From Maylandia zebra (taxonomy: Eukaryota > Chordata > Actinopteri > Cichliformes > Cichlidae), in the NCBI RefSeq assembly GCF_041146795.1, contig NC_135185.1:29323529-29387528 (forward strand): a stretch of 64,000 nucleotides of DNA, written 5' to 3'. A program made the translations under genes and the position numbers. How positions within the stretch are numbered: position 1 is the first letter of the stretch; every line of letters starts with the position of its first letter. The notes beneath the pieces are model-generated. The model did no database searches, was not told the origin of the DNA, and worked only from the letters and a program-made list of their open reading frames with translations. Shown here one piece after another: positions 22,064 through 36,600 of this stretch.

Positions 22064-25000
22064 ATATTTCAGGATAACTTATTTCCCATGCAGATGTCTC
22101 CCAGCTGTTCAACATCTGCAGATTTGTGTTTCCTGCCCAGAGTAATAAGGTCTGTCCATCCATGAGCACATTTCCCAAGCCTGTGTGCTCAGCCTGTTCC
22201 TGTTGCTTCTACGCTCTCTGCCATGTCTGTGAGGCCTGTAATCTGATCCTGGAAGCACCAGGGTGCACAGGTCAGATCCTTTAGCACGCCAGCCACAATG
22301 CCACGAGGCACCCTGTCTAATAGTTGCAAGCCATGTCCGAACCCAGCAGTGGCAAAGCAAATCTTCTCATCGCTGTAGACAGGAGATGAAGAGCGGTGTG
22401 CAGGCTCTTTAAATTAAGATGGCATTTCCTTCAGTGACTTCTTCACATTGATAAGAGCTTTCCCAGGAGGCATGGGGGGCTAAAGGCAGTGGGCGGGGTG
22501 GCATAACGTGAGTGTGTAAATCCCACTTACAGTTTATCTGTTATGTGGAAGACTAGGGCTGTCCCTTGGGACGGTGAGCCCTTTGCCCCCTCTAACCGTG
22601 CCCCTCCTTCAAACCCAGGGAGCTTCTGGGTATCTCTGCGACGAAAGTGGACAAAGTCACGCCAGAAAGAACCAAGATTCCTTCTGGTTACAGTGTGGGA
22701 ATATGTCCTCTCAGGAGGAAGTAGGAATAATAAGAAGAGGAGGAAAACCACAGCGAAGAGGTCAAGAGGGAGGGTGGGGAACTACTTGCAACTGCACCAT
22801 CAAAAGCAGCAGATGTGGAGCTTCTCTTCCCTCACTTCTCCTTGTTAAGAAGAAAGAAGAAGCCCTTTTTGGTCTGAATACTGCTGAATGCCAGATGATG
22901 GCCCATTTAGCCCCCTTTTGTACTGGTTCCTCAGGCTATCTCGCATATGACCACAGGGCCGCAGTTTCCCATCAATCACAGCATCCATTTGTAGTGTGAT
23001 TAATCTCTCTATCTGTGGTGTTCTGGATCTGCAGGTGTGGTGTTTCTTTACAGCCAGGTGTAGCATAGTGTGAATGGAGACACCCCAATGCTTCACAGAG
23101 GAACATTAGAGCAGATTTGCAATTGTTGAGTTGCAAGATGTGTCAGGATGACAGACGAGTTCAGTACTAAAGTGCTTCCTCTTGTATATTGAGAGAATAG
23201 CATGGTAAACAATAGACTGCAATCTTCTTTGATCACCAGCACAAAGACACTTGATGACTGACCACCGGAGCCACCCTGCTGATATGAAAGTGTTGCGTAC
23301 AAGCCTGGCCTCCAAACCCCCATCGACACCAGTTTGTCATCTGCGTGCGTGCCTCCGTTTAATCCCGGATCATTCAGCTCTACTTAAACACAGAGGCACA
23401 TAGTATAAACAGCCTTATTAACACCGCCAGGGTCAGTAATCTTCCTCGAAAACTTTCGACCGTGACTCACACTTTTACCCTGACATGTGCTTCGCTCATT
23501 ACAGCATGATGTATTGCAGGGATTTTTATAGTCAACATTTGCCAAGATCTGTTTGGTTTCATTGTTTAATCTGCATCAACATTTTGACACTGTGATGGAG
23601 CTGTTATCAAAAAAATCCGAAACGTGTTTTTAAAAAAAAAGAGCATTGGTGAAGAGATGGCTGTAGTGTATTTACATACTCTTTAAAAGGAATGTAACCA
23701 AGATTCGCTCTGTGCACAGATGCTCATGAGGGTTTTTTGATATTTCCTGATGTTCTGCCTCAAATGCTGTTATGCTAAAATGTCCTTCTAGAGTTATTCT
23801 CACTTTTATGCCACGAGTATCGAGCAGCTATCAGTCTTTTTAATTCCACAAATTCTCCAGTGTTGTCGACATTTCACTATGCAGTATCAACAAAAAATGC
23901 ACACATGGAAAATAAGTGGAACTTTTTTTTTTAAATAACTTGTTTATTAACACATTCTTTTTACTGAAGAAGGTATTCATTTATCTCCAGAAGGATTAGT
24001 CTCTTGCTTGCTCCCTCCTCTTAAACTTCAAGGTCATGGAAGGAGCAGCCTCGTAGGAATTCCGGTATCTCACACATTTTAAACATTTTAGCATTTAGAT
24101 TTTTGTTAAATTGGGTGCTGTAATCTAAATGCTTTGGTTGAAGGATGATCTTGGCCACCTAAACAGTCTCATACCAAAAACCTTATCTCAGCCGATGGCA
24201 AGGCAACATGGACATTTAGCAGACAACTATAAGCCTTGTATCTTGTCCTTTTGCTCTCCCGCCTCAGGATAGTCAGTCAGTCTCATCTCCACTGGGAGTA
24301 ACTGTTCCTCCCCCAGCTGATCTGTTTACAAACCACAGCCAAACAGCCAGCAGTTGACCAACTGTTTGTCTTACGCTGCAAGCCGTGGTATTCACGTCAT
24401 TACTGAGCCGAAGAAGCCAAGGCACCGGGCTCTGGGGAAGCCATAGGGCCCATGGGAGTCGCAGGTGCACTACACAGAGCCAGAGAGGATATTTGTAAAA
24501 GTACAAGTTCCAGAAGGTTCCCGATGAGAAGAGGGGGAGTGGTCTAGTGGGTCCCATCTGATATCAATGATTCTTCTTCCTGGCAGAAGTCAGGGGTCAC
24601 ACCCTATATCAACATTGGGAACAAAATAGTAAAGCCCAGTCCACCTAGAAAAAGCGTGCTGGTTGTCCATCTTAAGTGGGAATCGTCAGAGCATGACGCT
24701 TTTATCAAATTTTCTTGTTTGCCTTTTTCCATGAGAAAGTTGGGAGCTCTTGGACTCGCTCCATGTGCTCACAGCTCTGTACCTAAAGCCAGTGCCTCCC
24801 ACAAAAAGGACTCCCCCGTCATGTGACTGGGCTCAAGGACAGCTGCCCTTCCCATGGTGCTCGTGTTCCTCCCCCATCCCTTGGGGGGGAAGAAGGCCCA
24901 GGTTCGACTGTATGAAGGAGGGAAACAAATACGGAATCTGTGTGACACCAAAAAAGAGAGACATCTGCTTCTCCTCATCTCTATGGGAAATTTCCCGCGA

Positions 25001-28000
25001 TCCTGGAGATCGGGATGGAGTCCCCCAGTCACAGTACACTGGCTCCTCTAAGGCTCACAGCTTGTGTGCAGACTCTCCAAGGCATTGTTGGCTTTAATCC
25101 AGAGTAATCCATTTGAGTGAGTGACCCTGTCTTCCCCCCAACAAACCACAGATACACATAAACAGCGTAAGTTATTATTGCTTCCTCATACAAGTTTTAT
25201 TTAGTGAGGAAATGCTGATATCCAGGTAGCAAAACTAGCACGAACACGGGCTCACTGTGGTGTCTAGGCCTCAACATCCTGCACTCATTCCTCTCATTAC
25301 CATGATGCCTGGGGGTGCGACTCTGTTTATTTTCACCTGATTAGCGCTGCACATTTTCACTCGTTCCCGAATCGGGGTGTGGGGGCTCAGTTAGTGGTCT
25401 GTGTTCATTCAACACCATAACTTTCCACGGTGGTTCAAAGCTTATCACAACACCTACTAATTCTTTCACATCTGCCCCTGCACATGGAGACAAAACGCAT
25501 GGTCTGAACTTTGTTGGGCTTACTGCTGGGATCGGGTCTGATTTCAATTTTAATCACTTTTCAAGCAGATCATGCAGTAGTTTAAAAAAAAAACATTTTC
25601 CTTTGGTAGCAGTTTTTTATAGTCTATAAACACATTTAATATTTCAGGGATGTCACAGCCTTACAGACAGTATGTCTGTGTTCTGTTCTTCATCAGAGAT
25701 GGATACTAAAAGGACCTCACGGTTTGTTTCTAAAGAAAAAACTTCCAAGTTCTGCAACAGATCCTTCAGCTAAGCGCTGTGGATTACTAAAATCTCTGCA
25801 AATGTGTTACAGGAATTTAAATGTGTTGTGGTGCAATGTAGAACTTGAGGCATATGAGTGGCTTAGCTGATGCTTTTTCCTCTGTGATAGAGACTAAATG
25901 AGAAACTGCAAAGCATGAAAAGAATTACATCTAACCTCCTTTCTCACAACCCCAGCCTCACCGTCCTGGAAATTGTGTGTTTATTTGATTATTTTCCTTT
26001 TCAGGGCAATGGAAAATTACACTTCAGCTACTGAAAATGTTTCCTTAAAAAAGAGAAACATGCCCAAACGCTTTCTTTTTTTGAGTCCAGAGGCTCGTTA
26101 TGTTGACTAATGTGAGAATATCAATCAAAAAGCGTTGGTCAAGCTTCTCTACATTTGTTCTAACTTAAGTTAATAAAGTCCACGATCATCCTAGACCCAG
26201 TTTCGCTGGTTGTTTTATCCACCCTGGTGGTCCTCATTTATCTGTCCCCTCAGGGCAGAGCACCATCTGAGATTAGCTGTCTCCACCATCTTCCTGACGG
26301 CAACACTTTAAGACCAGACACTTAATAGCAGCAGTAAAACAATAAACATACACATTGTCCTAAGTAATTGAAACTTTTGTCCCAGAAAGTATACAGCGGG
26401 CATATTTTGAAACAAAGTGGATCATTTGATGATAATTTACTGCGCTGCTGCCAAATTCCCATCAGCTGGATGTATATTTACTATTTCAAGTTATTAACTT
26501 TCCCCAGCTCTTTGACCTCCACCCACTCTCTCACTGCTCTGCTCCAGTTTCCTTGTTTCTTGTTCTACAAGCTATATCTATTTGAGTAAATGTATTTTTC
26601 TACACATAAATAAATCTCAGCGCACAATTTTGCTTGGCTACAGTTTATATAAACAGTTGTGCACAGATGAACTTCACCTAACGCTTGCGCAGGTCACCGC
26701 CTGCTTGCTTCTGTACTTTTCAAACTTTAAAGGTCTGTCATGTCTGCTTCTAAAGTTTTAGCTTTTGAAATTGAGTCTCCGTGGGTTCAGTAACTGAGAG
26801 GAAGGCGTCGTTCCAGCTTTCCTACGACGTTCCTGATATTCTGCATATCAGGTCCAATGATAATTATCCACCTCCACTATGCCTCCAGTCTTTGCTTTTG
26901 GGGATTTTTATAATAGTGGTATTGATTACATGTATGCTTCTAATTAACAAAGCAAATAAGTCTATCCCCCACTTAATGATCAGACATCACTCAGCATGGA
27001 GACCAATCATCATTAAAGATGTATTTTCTCTTAAGACTGAGCAGAAAAAGCATCAGAGGTTGTGCTGACTGTTTTCTATTTCACAGTGTCAGAGATGAAG
27101 TCACTTCTGTCTGTTTTCATAATTTAGTCATTAACCGTGAGCTAGGATGATCAGTAACACAGAGCACATGCAGGAGACAGAGCGATGAATATCAGTAACA
27201 AACTCATTTGTGTATCCTGTGAAGGGATACCGAATAAACCCTATAATAAACTGTCCCTGATCCCCGAGCTGCCTGTGCTGGTTTATACTGTTACTAGTTG
27301 ACATCAGTGAAGCAGAAAGAGAAGCACTGAGTCTGTTTTAAAGTCAGCTGTCACTGATGACCACTGTCGAAGTGCTTATTTTAGCTTATTAAAAGATTAA
27401 TTCCTAAACTACTTGCAGAAATGTTATACAGCTACCATCAGTTTACTAAGGTTTGCTTTATTAATGTGGCTGATGTGAGTGTGTATTTTGTCAGCAAACC
27501 TTTTAAAACTTTTACACATAGCCCCCAAGGTTTTTAAAAAAAACATGCAGTAACCTGAAAAAATAAACGGCAGTGCTTGAATGTGATTTCAGTCCAGTAA
27601 ATCTCGCTGTCTGATTGAATTTACGTTTGCTTAAGTGTCTTTAACCCCCTTTACTTAAGTGCTCCGTCTTCTAGGAATAACTCTATTCTCCCTGCCAGTC
27701 AATTCAGATTCAACATTCACTATTCAAAGGTATACTCCATTAGTCTCCCTTATCTCTTTTCATAACATGTCAGATAGCTGAAAATATCGTGTAAGCTCGC
27801 AAGAAAGCGTGTTTACAGAATAACTCGAGGCTTGCAGCAGCACACCTGCTGGAGCTTGAAGAAATGAACATTTGATTTACATTAAACATAATTTTGTACT
27901 TATTATTTGAGGAGAGTGTTTTAACATAAGGGAGATGTTAAAAGCATCTCATTTATCTGTTTAATGACACAGCCTGAACCGCCACCAACAGTGTCGGCCC

Positions 28001-29289
28001 ATGAAGACGTGAATGCGCTCCACATGTGGGACCTCTTAATGGAGTTTAGAGTATGACTGCGAGCCTGAATTATAACCTGCTCTCTGACTGCGGGACCACT
28101 TCCGCGCAGTTTGCACTGCGTGTTCTTCATTTATAATGCTTACAGCTTTTACAGCTGGCAATGACAGAAGCCGAGATAACTCAATCACAGTGTTGTTGTT
28201 TTTTTCTTTCTGTATTACACAAGGCCCTTTTTGCCTCCAGCTGCTGGAGGTGATGAAATTTTATCTTAGACAAACACTTTGCTTTCCTTTCAGAGTGCTG
28301 CTGTGGCTGTGCGCCTGTCTCTCAGTGGAAGTTGTTGAATATGAGCTAGTCTTTATATTATATGTAAAAACAATAATAATAATAAATTAATGAATTATAA
28401 GGGTTTTTTCCCCCATCTGCAGTAACCTATACTGTATCTGGCAGCACAGCTCTGCCCTAGGACCTCCCCTCCCTTAAAACAGGTATACACAGAAAGCCCA
28501 TAGACTGTATTAAGATGATGGAAATAGCCATTGTGAAATCACCTCTTGGTGATGTAAAAAATGCATTTTAGCATGGTGATATTTTTATTTTATTTTATTT
28601 TTTAGAGCCAGTAGTGACCATAATAGGACAAGATGGTAACATGTCAATTTATCGGTAAACAACAGATAACTTGTTTAGCAAAATGCATCCTAAAAGTTTA
28701 AGGGTGTAGCACACAAACACAGATTACTATTTAGCGCTAAGTAACTGACTAATAAAATACTAGAATTTCTCTCACCATAACCTCACTGACATGGTATATT
28801 GGTCCAATTCAGCAAGTTAAAGTAGCAAAAATGAAGCCTATGAGGCAGTCGTAGCTACTTTTTGCACACCTGTCAGTCTTAGAGATTATATAACTAACTT
28901 AAAGCCTCAACAAAATCGAAATGGGTGCCTTTTAACTCTCAAGTGGAAATAGCTATTCAGGCTAAAATCATCTTTTATGCCAGGCTGCAAACATGATCAT
29001 TTTGCAGCTGAAGTTGGATATTTGGTGGGTGTCAAAGTGGTGAATGGACTGGCACTTAGTATTTTTCCACTTTAAATGAGCACTCTTTAGTGCAAGCCAT
29101 TCACACATGCACTTTTTCCTCCTATACCTAAGCTTTTCTATACCTTGCCTAACGTTTGTGCATAGATTCACACTCAACTTGGGGTTCAGTATCTTGTTCA
29201 TACTGGACAGGCAGGGAATCAATCGGTCAACCTTCCACTTGGCAGACAACCCACTCTACCCTCTGATGGTAATGCAGTGACTAGCCCCC

Positions 29290-29580
29290 AGTGATGCAGT
29301 GGTTAGCACTGTTGCTTAACAGCAAGAAGTTAAGAAGAGTGAGTCTGTGTGGGTTTGCTTCTGGAATTCCAGCTTCCTCCCAAAGACATGCATGGGGTTA
29401 GGTTAAATGGTGATTTTAAACTAGCCATATGTGTGAATGATGGTCTGTCTCTATATGTTAGCCCTGCGACAGATTGGCAACCTGTCTGGAGTCTACCCTG
29501 CCTCTTGCCCTGTGATAGTGGAGATAGACTCAGCCCTCCCTGTGACCCTGAATCAGATAAGCAGAAGAGGATGGATGATG
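29290..29580 (+). repeat. Degraded SINE-like teleost repeat
   Basis: The segment starts with GCAGTGGTTAGCACTGTTGC, which resembles a polymerase III A box. It continues with blocks I recognise from a very common fish repeat: CAAAGACATGCATG, GTCTGTCTCTATATGTTAGC, CCTGCGACAGATTGGC and a terminal GGATGGATG. Part of the 5' region including the expected B box is missing, so it is an old, inactive copy. The name of the family is uncertain. Confidence 0.6.
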
Positions 29581-32520
29581 TCTGGGAATACTGACTGGCT
29601 TTTGACTCCATCCTCAAGTGGCCAGTGGAGGAACTGCAGGTTTTAGCATTTATGTGTTGGATTCATTTTTTAAAGCATGGGCATTGCTTCTTCAGAGAGC
29701 TGGAGGCAGGGAGGGTACCAGCAAAACCTTGTGTACAGGCATCACTGACAATGGACTGATTAAGTCAGACACGGTATGAAAAGAAGGACTTTGATGTTGG
29801 TGAGTTGTAAACTAGCTGTGACAGACAGACTAAAGCCTTGTGTGAGATTTGCCATTTGGATGCTTCGTAACACATCGGCTGAGCCATCAGCGGATTTGTA
29901 TTGGCAGTGACATCAGCTGGGATTGAGCATGGCTTTGTGGCCTGCCTGAACAAAGGCTATGCTCATTTTTGAGCAGGGCTCCTGTAGGAAGTTAAGAGCT
30001 GTCCCAAGTTGTAAACCAACATGTTTACCCATCCACCATGATTATCCAGCACGGGACTTCCTGCAAAACCACTAATTGTCACTTATTCGTTCCTTTTTGA
30101 TTCCCACAGAAGACTTTTTGCTACTTAGGCTATTCGGTTCCTAGCTTCACATTGACTTGAAGCGTCTACTCAACCCACAGACCTAAGAGTGTTATCAGCA
30201 GTGTTATTTATATTTATATTTTAAAAAAGGAAGCTATAAGAAATAAGTACGGTTCCAAACATTTAAATTCTTTCAACTCTTTTGGTACGACCGTTGCAGC
30301 CAATGAAAGCTTGTGTTCATGACTGATTGAATGCTGGATGTTTGACTATAATGGCCCCAAAAATAAATCAGTGAGAACAAATGGAGTCACATTTCCTTCT
30401 GACATCAAGAATTAAATCCTCATTTAGCCCGCGGTTGCCACAGCCAACTGACATTGTGATGTCCAAGACACAGCTGTGTAAAGTTAAACAGCATCTAGTG
30501 GAGATTTTTGCAGTGACTGGTTCATGAGACATACAGACCAAAATAATTCCCATTTGTCTGTTAACATGTTGACTGACTTCCTAAAAATCAAACAATGCTC
30601 ACACATGAACAGACAGGAGAAGAAAACAGGAAAGCACCTGACAAACTTGGACCGTGCCTGAGACACAAATATGTCAGTGTAGCGTAGATGTGTAAACAGG
30701 ATTTGACATGTTTGAAATGAAAGAGTGTGTTGTGATATAACAGTAATCACCTTAGGGGAAGGTAAGCAGCTTTTTACTCATAGCTGAAGCACTTCCTATT
30801 TTCCACTTCGTTCAAACGTACTTTACAATAATACAGTTGTTGCAGGCAAAAAAATAGCCGTAGTTCGTCACAGCTAATTTAATGACAGGAAGAGGGAGCT
30901 TAAGTGTCAAATATTACCATATCCTGTTTGGGTCTGCCGTCCAGGTGGTCCATCGTGAGTAAAATCCTGTTACATCATCTCACAGAATCCTCTTGTTGGA
31001 GCTGTCCTCTCCGCTCTCATGCATCTGCTTTTTTCTTTTCTTCTTCGTCCTTTTTCAGGAAATGAACTCAGCAACATGTACAGCAACATTAAGTTACATC
31101 ATTTAAATCAAAGATGATCACCGAGTGATGAATTAATTCACAAGATTCACTGTGACAGTGCGACCAACTTCTGTCTTTAGCAGAAACATTGGTCTCCCTG
31201 TAGGCCTCTAATGAGATCCTTCAAAGTAAGGGGCTCTCTGCCTCTCAGCGTTCCCCTTAAAGGCCTCACTGTGGAGGAAACCAAAGTCGCCCCAACAATG
31301 ATGAATGGACATCATTAATGTTGTTCATCTGTTTAACTTTTACTCAGCAATCTTGGAAAATGAGGGGTCAACAGCAACAGGGAACTCTTATTCGCTTTTG
31401 CACTCCAGTTCCTGAGAGCCACCCATTTGGTCCTCACAATTTCAAAAGACATTTGGGCTTATTTGTTCGAACAGCCTACCTTCTTTCAACCAAGCAGCTA
31501 GATCACAGTTAGAGAGGACGTTTAGCTCACATTTTAGCCTCATTCCTTGATCGTCATGAGTCTAACTACAAAGAAAGAAGAAAACAGCATCTCAGTTAGT
31601 TTTAAAACTTAATTTCATCAAATTAATAATTTAAAACACCCACCCTTCAAAATAAATCTTTAAATGAATGAATATTAAATCTTCTCCAATCACATCGTTT
31701 ATCTCAGAATTGAGGAGACATGTGGTTACCGCTATCAAGCTTTGTGGTTTCAGCAAAAGCAACGGGGGCCTCAAAGTTGTTTCACTTTCAGACAGCAGAC
31801 AGATCCATCTCCACTGGACTGGACTGGAGTACATTATCAGTAAAACCTTGTTTGCTCGTCTTATCAGCATGTATTTATAGTCCAAACTGTTTGAGTGAGC
31901 TTATTAGGTTCTATCAGCTGGTGCACCTTTCAAAACACAGATAGATCACTGAGTAGATGGCGAGATGATGGTGAGAGTCGCTCTGACTTCTGTTAAAATG
32001 CATGCTGTCCCTGCGCTATAGCAGGGAGGAGATGCTATGACCCTTAGCTTTTCTCTAAAACATTTTTAAAAAGGCATGAACATCTCTTGTACTCTGTTAT
32101 TATAGCCTTACGTAGAACTTTTTCTAAATTGGAGGTATCCCTTTCTCAACTTAAGAGGGAGAAACAGCGTCTGAACATCTGCATTTGGAATATTGCAGAA
32201 TATTTTGGATAATTAGACAGTCTGAAAACGATATTGTTTAAAAAAAAAAACCGCTGACTATCAAGACAATGACTGCACATTTAAAAGCAGCAGAGAACAA
32301 AGTAATTGCAGAGTCAAGTTCCCTGAAGAATATGTTTGCTTTTCTTGTCATGTCCCTGAATTTCAAGAGACATCCATCATTGCCATCTGGAGATACAGTT
32401 CAGGAAAAGACGAGCGTGAAACGTCTTTCATCAGCTTTGATAGTTTGCTCTTACTGATTCTGTGGAATAGCCGGTAGCTGGTGAGTGGGGGGTGTCTAAG
32501 TGTCTAAGATGTTTAGAGAC

Positions 32521-32540
32521 ACCACACTCCTGAGTGTGGT
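32521..32540. repeat. Short inverted repeat
   Basis: ACCACACTC and GAGTGTGGT are separated by CT and could form a compact hairpin. Nothing nearby indicates a role. Confidence 0.6.
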
Positions 32541-33150
32541 CTGTTCAATAGCAGAGCCAGTGCGGCCATTGAGCACTGCTGAAGGAATGTGTGGAAGCCC
32601 ACAAGGAATCCTCTCGTTCCAGTGTTTCTGCAAACACAGAAGTCCCACACTGAAGAGTAAGCCTGTGTGTCAACAGAATAGGAATCTCCCTTTTCTGCCT
32701 TTGCAAACTTGAATAAATAGACTCAGAGGAAAATCTCCGTGCACGAGCAATGAGTCTACCATCCATGTCAGCAGTTAAAAGATCTCCAAATGTTTACCCA
32801 GCCTGAATTGCGCTCACAGAATGTCGCAGGCACTCGGAGGATGTTTCTGTGTACGCTCTATAGTTTAAATCACCTGCGGTGTATAGTCTAGAATTGCACT
32901 ACAGCATCACAAACTAAATAAACTACCTTTTTATGTTGCAGCTAAAAGGAGGAAGCTGTAAAATGTCATCAGTAAGTTGTATGTAGACAGATGCAGCAGG
33001 GCAGAGACCAAGACAAAAGGGGAGGAGATTAAACGGTCTTGTGAAAAGGTGGCGCGGAGCAATTAGACGCAAGTGCTTCTCTCTGTCTTTCTGCTGACTG
33101 CAGCTCAGAGGAGGACTGGAAACTGAAAGTTGTTGGCACAACTTCATGCG

Positions 33151-33620
33151 TGATTTTTTGAAGCGGATTCCTTACTTGGAGATCTTGGACTGAAAGCTGC
33201 TCACTGAATATGCGTCGTCACATCTGGCGTTCACGCTTTTATTTCCACAGAATCCGTTTTTAAGCTCATATTAAAGGAAAACGAGACACAAAAAGTGTGT
33301 AAATGTGAATATTTATCAGTTTCTCCTTTTTTTGTTAAAGTATTATTGTGTTGCCTCCTCGTCACCTCCACTTTCTCCTGAGGGGCCTTATTCATTAGTG
33401 AGCACAATCTACTTCATCAGGTTACACGCGCGGAGCTACGTGACTCCACTCATTCTCCGCGCTACTAAACCGGGAGCAGATGACTTGGGAAAATCCCTGG
33501 CAGCGAGTTTTTTTTCTGTTTGCTTCTGTTTCTGAGTATTTTGGGACTTTTGTTGGATTTTTTTTCCGCCACTATCTCCATCGGGAGCCATCGCCACTCT
33601 CCACGCACAGACGTCACGAA
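33151..33620 (+). promoter_or_regulatory. pgf: Probable pgf promoter and 5' UTR
   Basis: This is the region directly upstream of the pgf start codon. It becomes GC-richer from about 33,420 and holds an ACGTG core at 33438-33442, the minimal hypoxia-response motif, plus an ACGTCA half-CRE at 33611-33616. PGF is known to respond to hypoxia and cAMP-type signals in mammals, but whether these sites act here is inference. The transcript start cannot be placed; no good TATA box is evident. Confidence 0.4.
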
Positions 33621-33683
33621 ATGTTACTGGGTTTTGTCATCGGGACTGTGGTGGCGCTTTATCTGCAGTTCTCACCTGCACAG
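33621..33683 (+). CDS. pgf: pgf coding exon 1 (signal peptide)
   Basis: 21 codons from the ATG to a GTAGGA donor encode a hydrophobic leader ending SPAQ, ending in phase 0. The ATG is preceded by CACGAA (purine at -3). Confidence 0.85.
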
Positions 33684-36600
33684 GTAGGACGTTGCACGCT
33701 TCGGTGAAACTTTACACTCAGAAGCAAAATGAGGGGATTGCTTGTTTCCCCCACTCTCCCCCCTCCTCTCCTACTTTGCACTGAAACCACAGAGACTTTG
33801 GGTTGAGATTTTCACACGCTGCTCGGTTTATTTTGTGTCTGCTTTGTCCACCAGTAACCCAGCAAAGTAGCAAATAATGCACCTCGTTATAGAATGATAA
33901 ATAAAGCGCCTATTGTTAGGTCTGCTAATAGCCTCGTTTAAGTTCAAAGTGTAACCTACATATGAAACGCTCGAGTCATCAGAAGCCAGTCAAGTGATAA
34001 TGATCTATTGTTCTTTCTCATGCTGCTTTGAATGAGCGCCATCGGGCACCCCTCATTCATAAGATGAAACGTGACAAACTGCATCACTCTCTGTGGAGCA
34101 AATGATGCAAGGTGACTCACTGTTATACTTTGCAAAGCTTGCTAAGCTCATAATTACAGCCGCATCATACTTTAAAAGCTAGGTTCACAGACATGGATTA
34201 TGTTATATTCCCACTCTTGTAGGCTATGGTGGGATCTTTTTTTCGGTATAAATTTCCATCAAGGGGAGCACTCTGGTCGTCATGTTGGTGATATGTTCTC
34301 TAAATGGGAGATTGCTGTGTTTCTTTCCAGGTAGTAGATGTAGCAGATCCTGGAGCTGCTTATAGTCTGAAAGTGTATTTAGTAAAACTGGATCATGTTA
34401 AGCTTGCAGGCACCTGCAGCTTTCCCTTCTTGTGCTTTCTTAGAAGGACACGAAGAGAAGGCAGCATTCTTTAACTGCTTTATGCCAAGAATAACAGTAA
34501 TGAAGATGAACCAGTGTGAGCATGTGGAATTCAATTAAAAGCATAATTTCAGGGAAGCCGTATCAGTGTCAGGAGTTAAATCGGCCTACAAAGCTGGTCT
34601 GTTCTGTTGTCTGGCGTCGCCTGTTATTCTCTTAATGAAAGTCTGTCAGAACAGGGGAAACGGTGAAATTGGAGTGAGGAGTCATTCAGAGGCCTGTGTT
34701 GTGCCAGAAATACCTGTAAGAAGATGTGTCATTGAACATTCGGACTTGTGCCACCGTATGCTTCAGCCCTTGAACCTATTCAGTCTCTGATTTCCTTCCA
34801 AGGTGGCTGGGGACTTTCAGCTGTCTCTGATGGCTTTTATGTTTAATGCAAAACCAGGCAATTCCCTTGTCCATTCACTGCCAGTGTCACACTTCATACT
34901 CTGCTGCTTTCCTGTTGAATCAAGTAACACCCCCTTCCCCTTTGCAAAGCTGCAGGCCTCACATAGAGGTACTACTCGCTGACTCAGCCAGGCTCTCAGG
35001 GTTGGAAAAAACTCCATGTCCCACCAGATTCCCAAACCCAGAGACTTTGCAGCTGTTGCTTAAGTTGAGAGTGAGTGGGAGAGGCATGAGTTTACCACAT
35101 TTCCTCTAATCCTCATAATCAGCTCATGGCCCGGTTAGTCAAAACAGGAGTGACAAAATCCAGGGGCCTCAGTGTGTAGCAGGTTAGATGCCCTCTGCTG
35201 CACCCAAAGACTGATGGCCAATGTAACAGATCAAACATCTAACCTGACCAATTAGATGTCATACAGTATGTGAAGATTTGACCTCGGGATCCCTGCAGTT
35301 GCTGAAAACTTATTTGCATTTACTGATCATTTGTAAATTTAAACGTTTTCTTTGTTTTCCTGCTTCAATACAATTCAACTCAAACCAGCAGCTCTTTTCA
35401 CAAGTTCACACACCAAGTTATGTCTGGAAATACAGACACTAGACATGTGTCTGGGAATCGCAGACCAATAATTTAATAATGATTAGCTTTCCTAACTGTC
35501 ACAGCTGTGAATCATGTGGTCAATTACAGCTGTGGACAGCAGAGAAGCTGGAGTTGACTTCAACTGTTTAATACTGTCCTGCATGAGATTTATAGTGTAG
35601 TCTGTGTGTGTGTGAATGTGTGTCACATACAGAGGGCGAGTCTATCATTACTGCATATATCAGTAGTTCACAGCAAGTTAAAAGAAGGAGTGTTTTCCCC
35701 AGTGTTCTTGGGTAATTGTTATAAGACAGAAGAGATATAAAGAACCAGTGAAGAGGAAAAGATTGGCTGGATTAAAGGCTGTGTTCTGCTATCTCGCTAT
35801 GTTCCATAAAAAGGGATAAGATGACTAAAGACAGATGGCTGTGATTCGCAGCGAAAGCCTAGCTACACCCATCTCTCCACCTCTCGCTATTCCTTGTAGT
35901 AATCCCATGCTGCAAATCAGTGGTGTGATAACTTTTATCACTAACACTGGTGTGTTATGTTAGAAGCATGGTGACATGGTGTCATCGGAGAAAATGGAAA
36001 CAGCGTAGTATAAAAAGATGTATGTAAATAGTATTTTTTTTTTTTTATCATAAATCAACACTGTAACAGTAGGTGTATTCTGCTGATGTTGATTCCCATT
36101 GAAATGAGCAGGTCAAACTTCCAAGCTTTGTGGCTTGTCACTGAGGGTGGAAGCACCTGGGTTTCCCTTCTCAACAATAGTGGCCGCTTTGTCACCCTTT
36201 TATGAAATACAGTACAAGCTCCATGCCATCCACCAGGTGTTTTACACATGAACTACAAACAGAGTTCAGTAAACCTAATATTACTTTATGGGAAGTACTG
36301 TATATGGAAAAGATTATTGGTTTTAGCCAAATCTCTTGTTATTTTGTACAGTGTATTTCTTGGGACAAAGCAGTCGTCTATTTACTGTATTATTGGCAGA
36401 CCTGCATGTACAGTACAGTGTGTGTTTTAACCTGAAGTTACAGTAGTAGGACTACTGTGAAACCTGCCTATACATTGCTTTTAAATACCTGTTGCCTCCT
36501 GCTCATTTGACAGCTATCCCTGAGTTAGATCAAAACCACTGGAATGCTCTCCGTACAAAGCCGATCTCTTAGTGATCGTAGTGATTGTATTTCATGCTTG

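Larger units (their letters stand above)
21606..33150. other. Intergenic stretch, no gene recognised
   Basis: No open frame here shows recognisable domains or paired splice signals. The only structured elements I see are the SINE-like copy near 29.3-29.6 kb, a 16-bp palindrome at 22048-22063 and a short hairpin at 32521-32540. A relatively GC-rich segment lies at 24.3-25.1 kb without a supportable gene. Confidence 0.5.

Noticed and set aside
24273-25097. Several frames in a GC-richer segment
   Set aside because: Overlapping frames on both strands, none with recognisable motifs or convincing splice sites.
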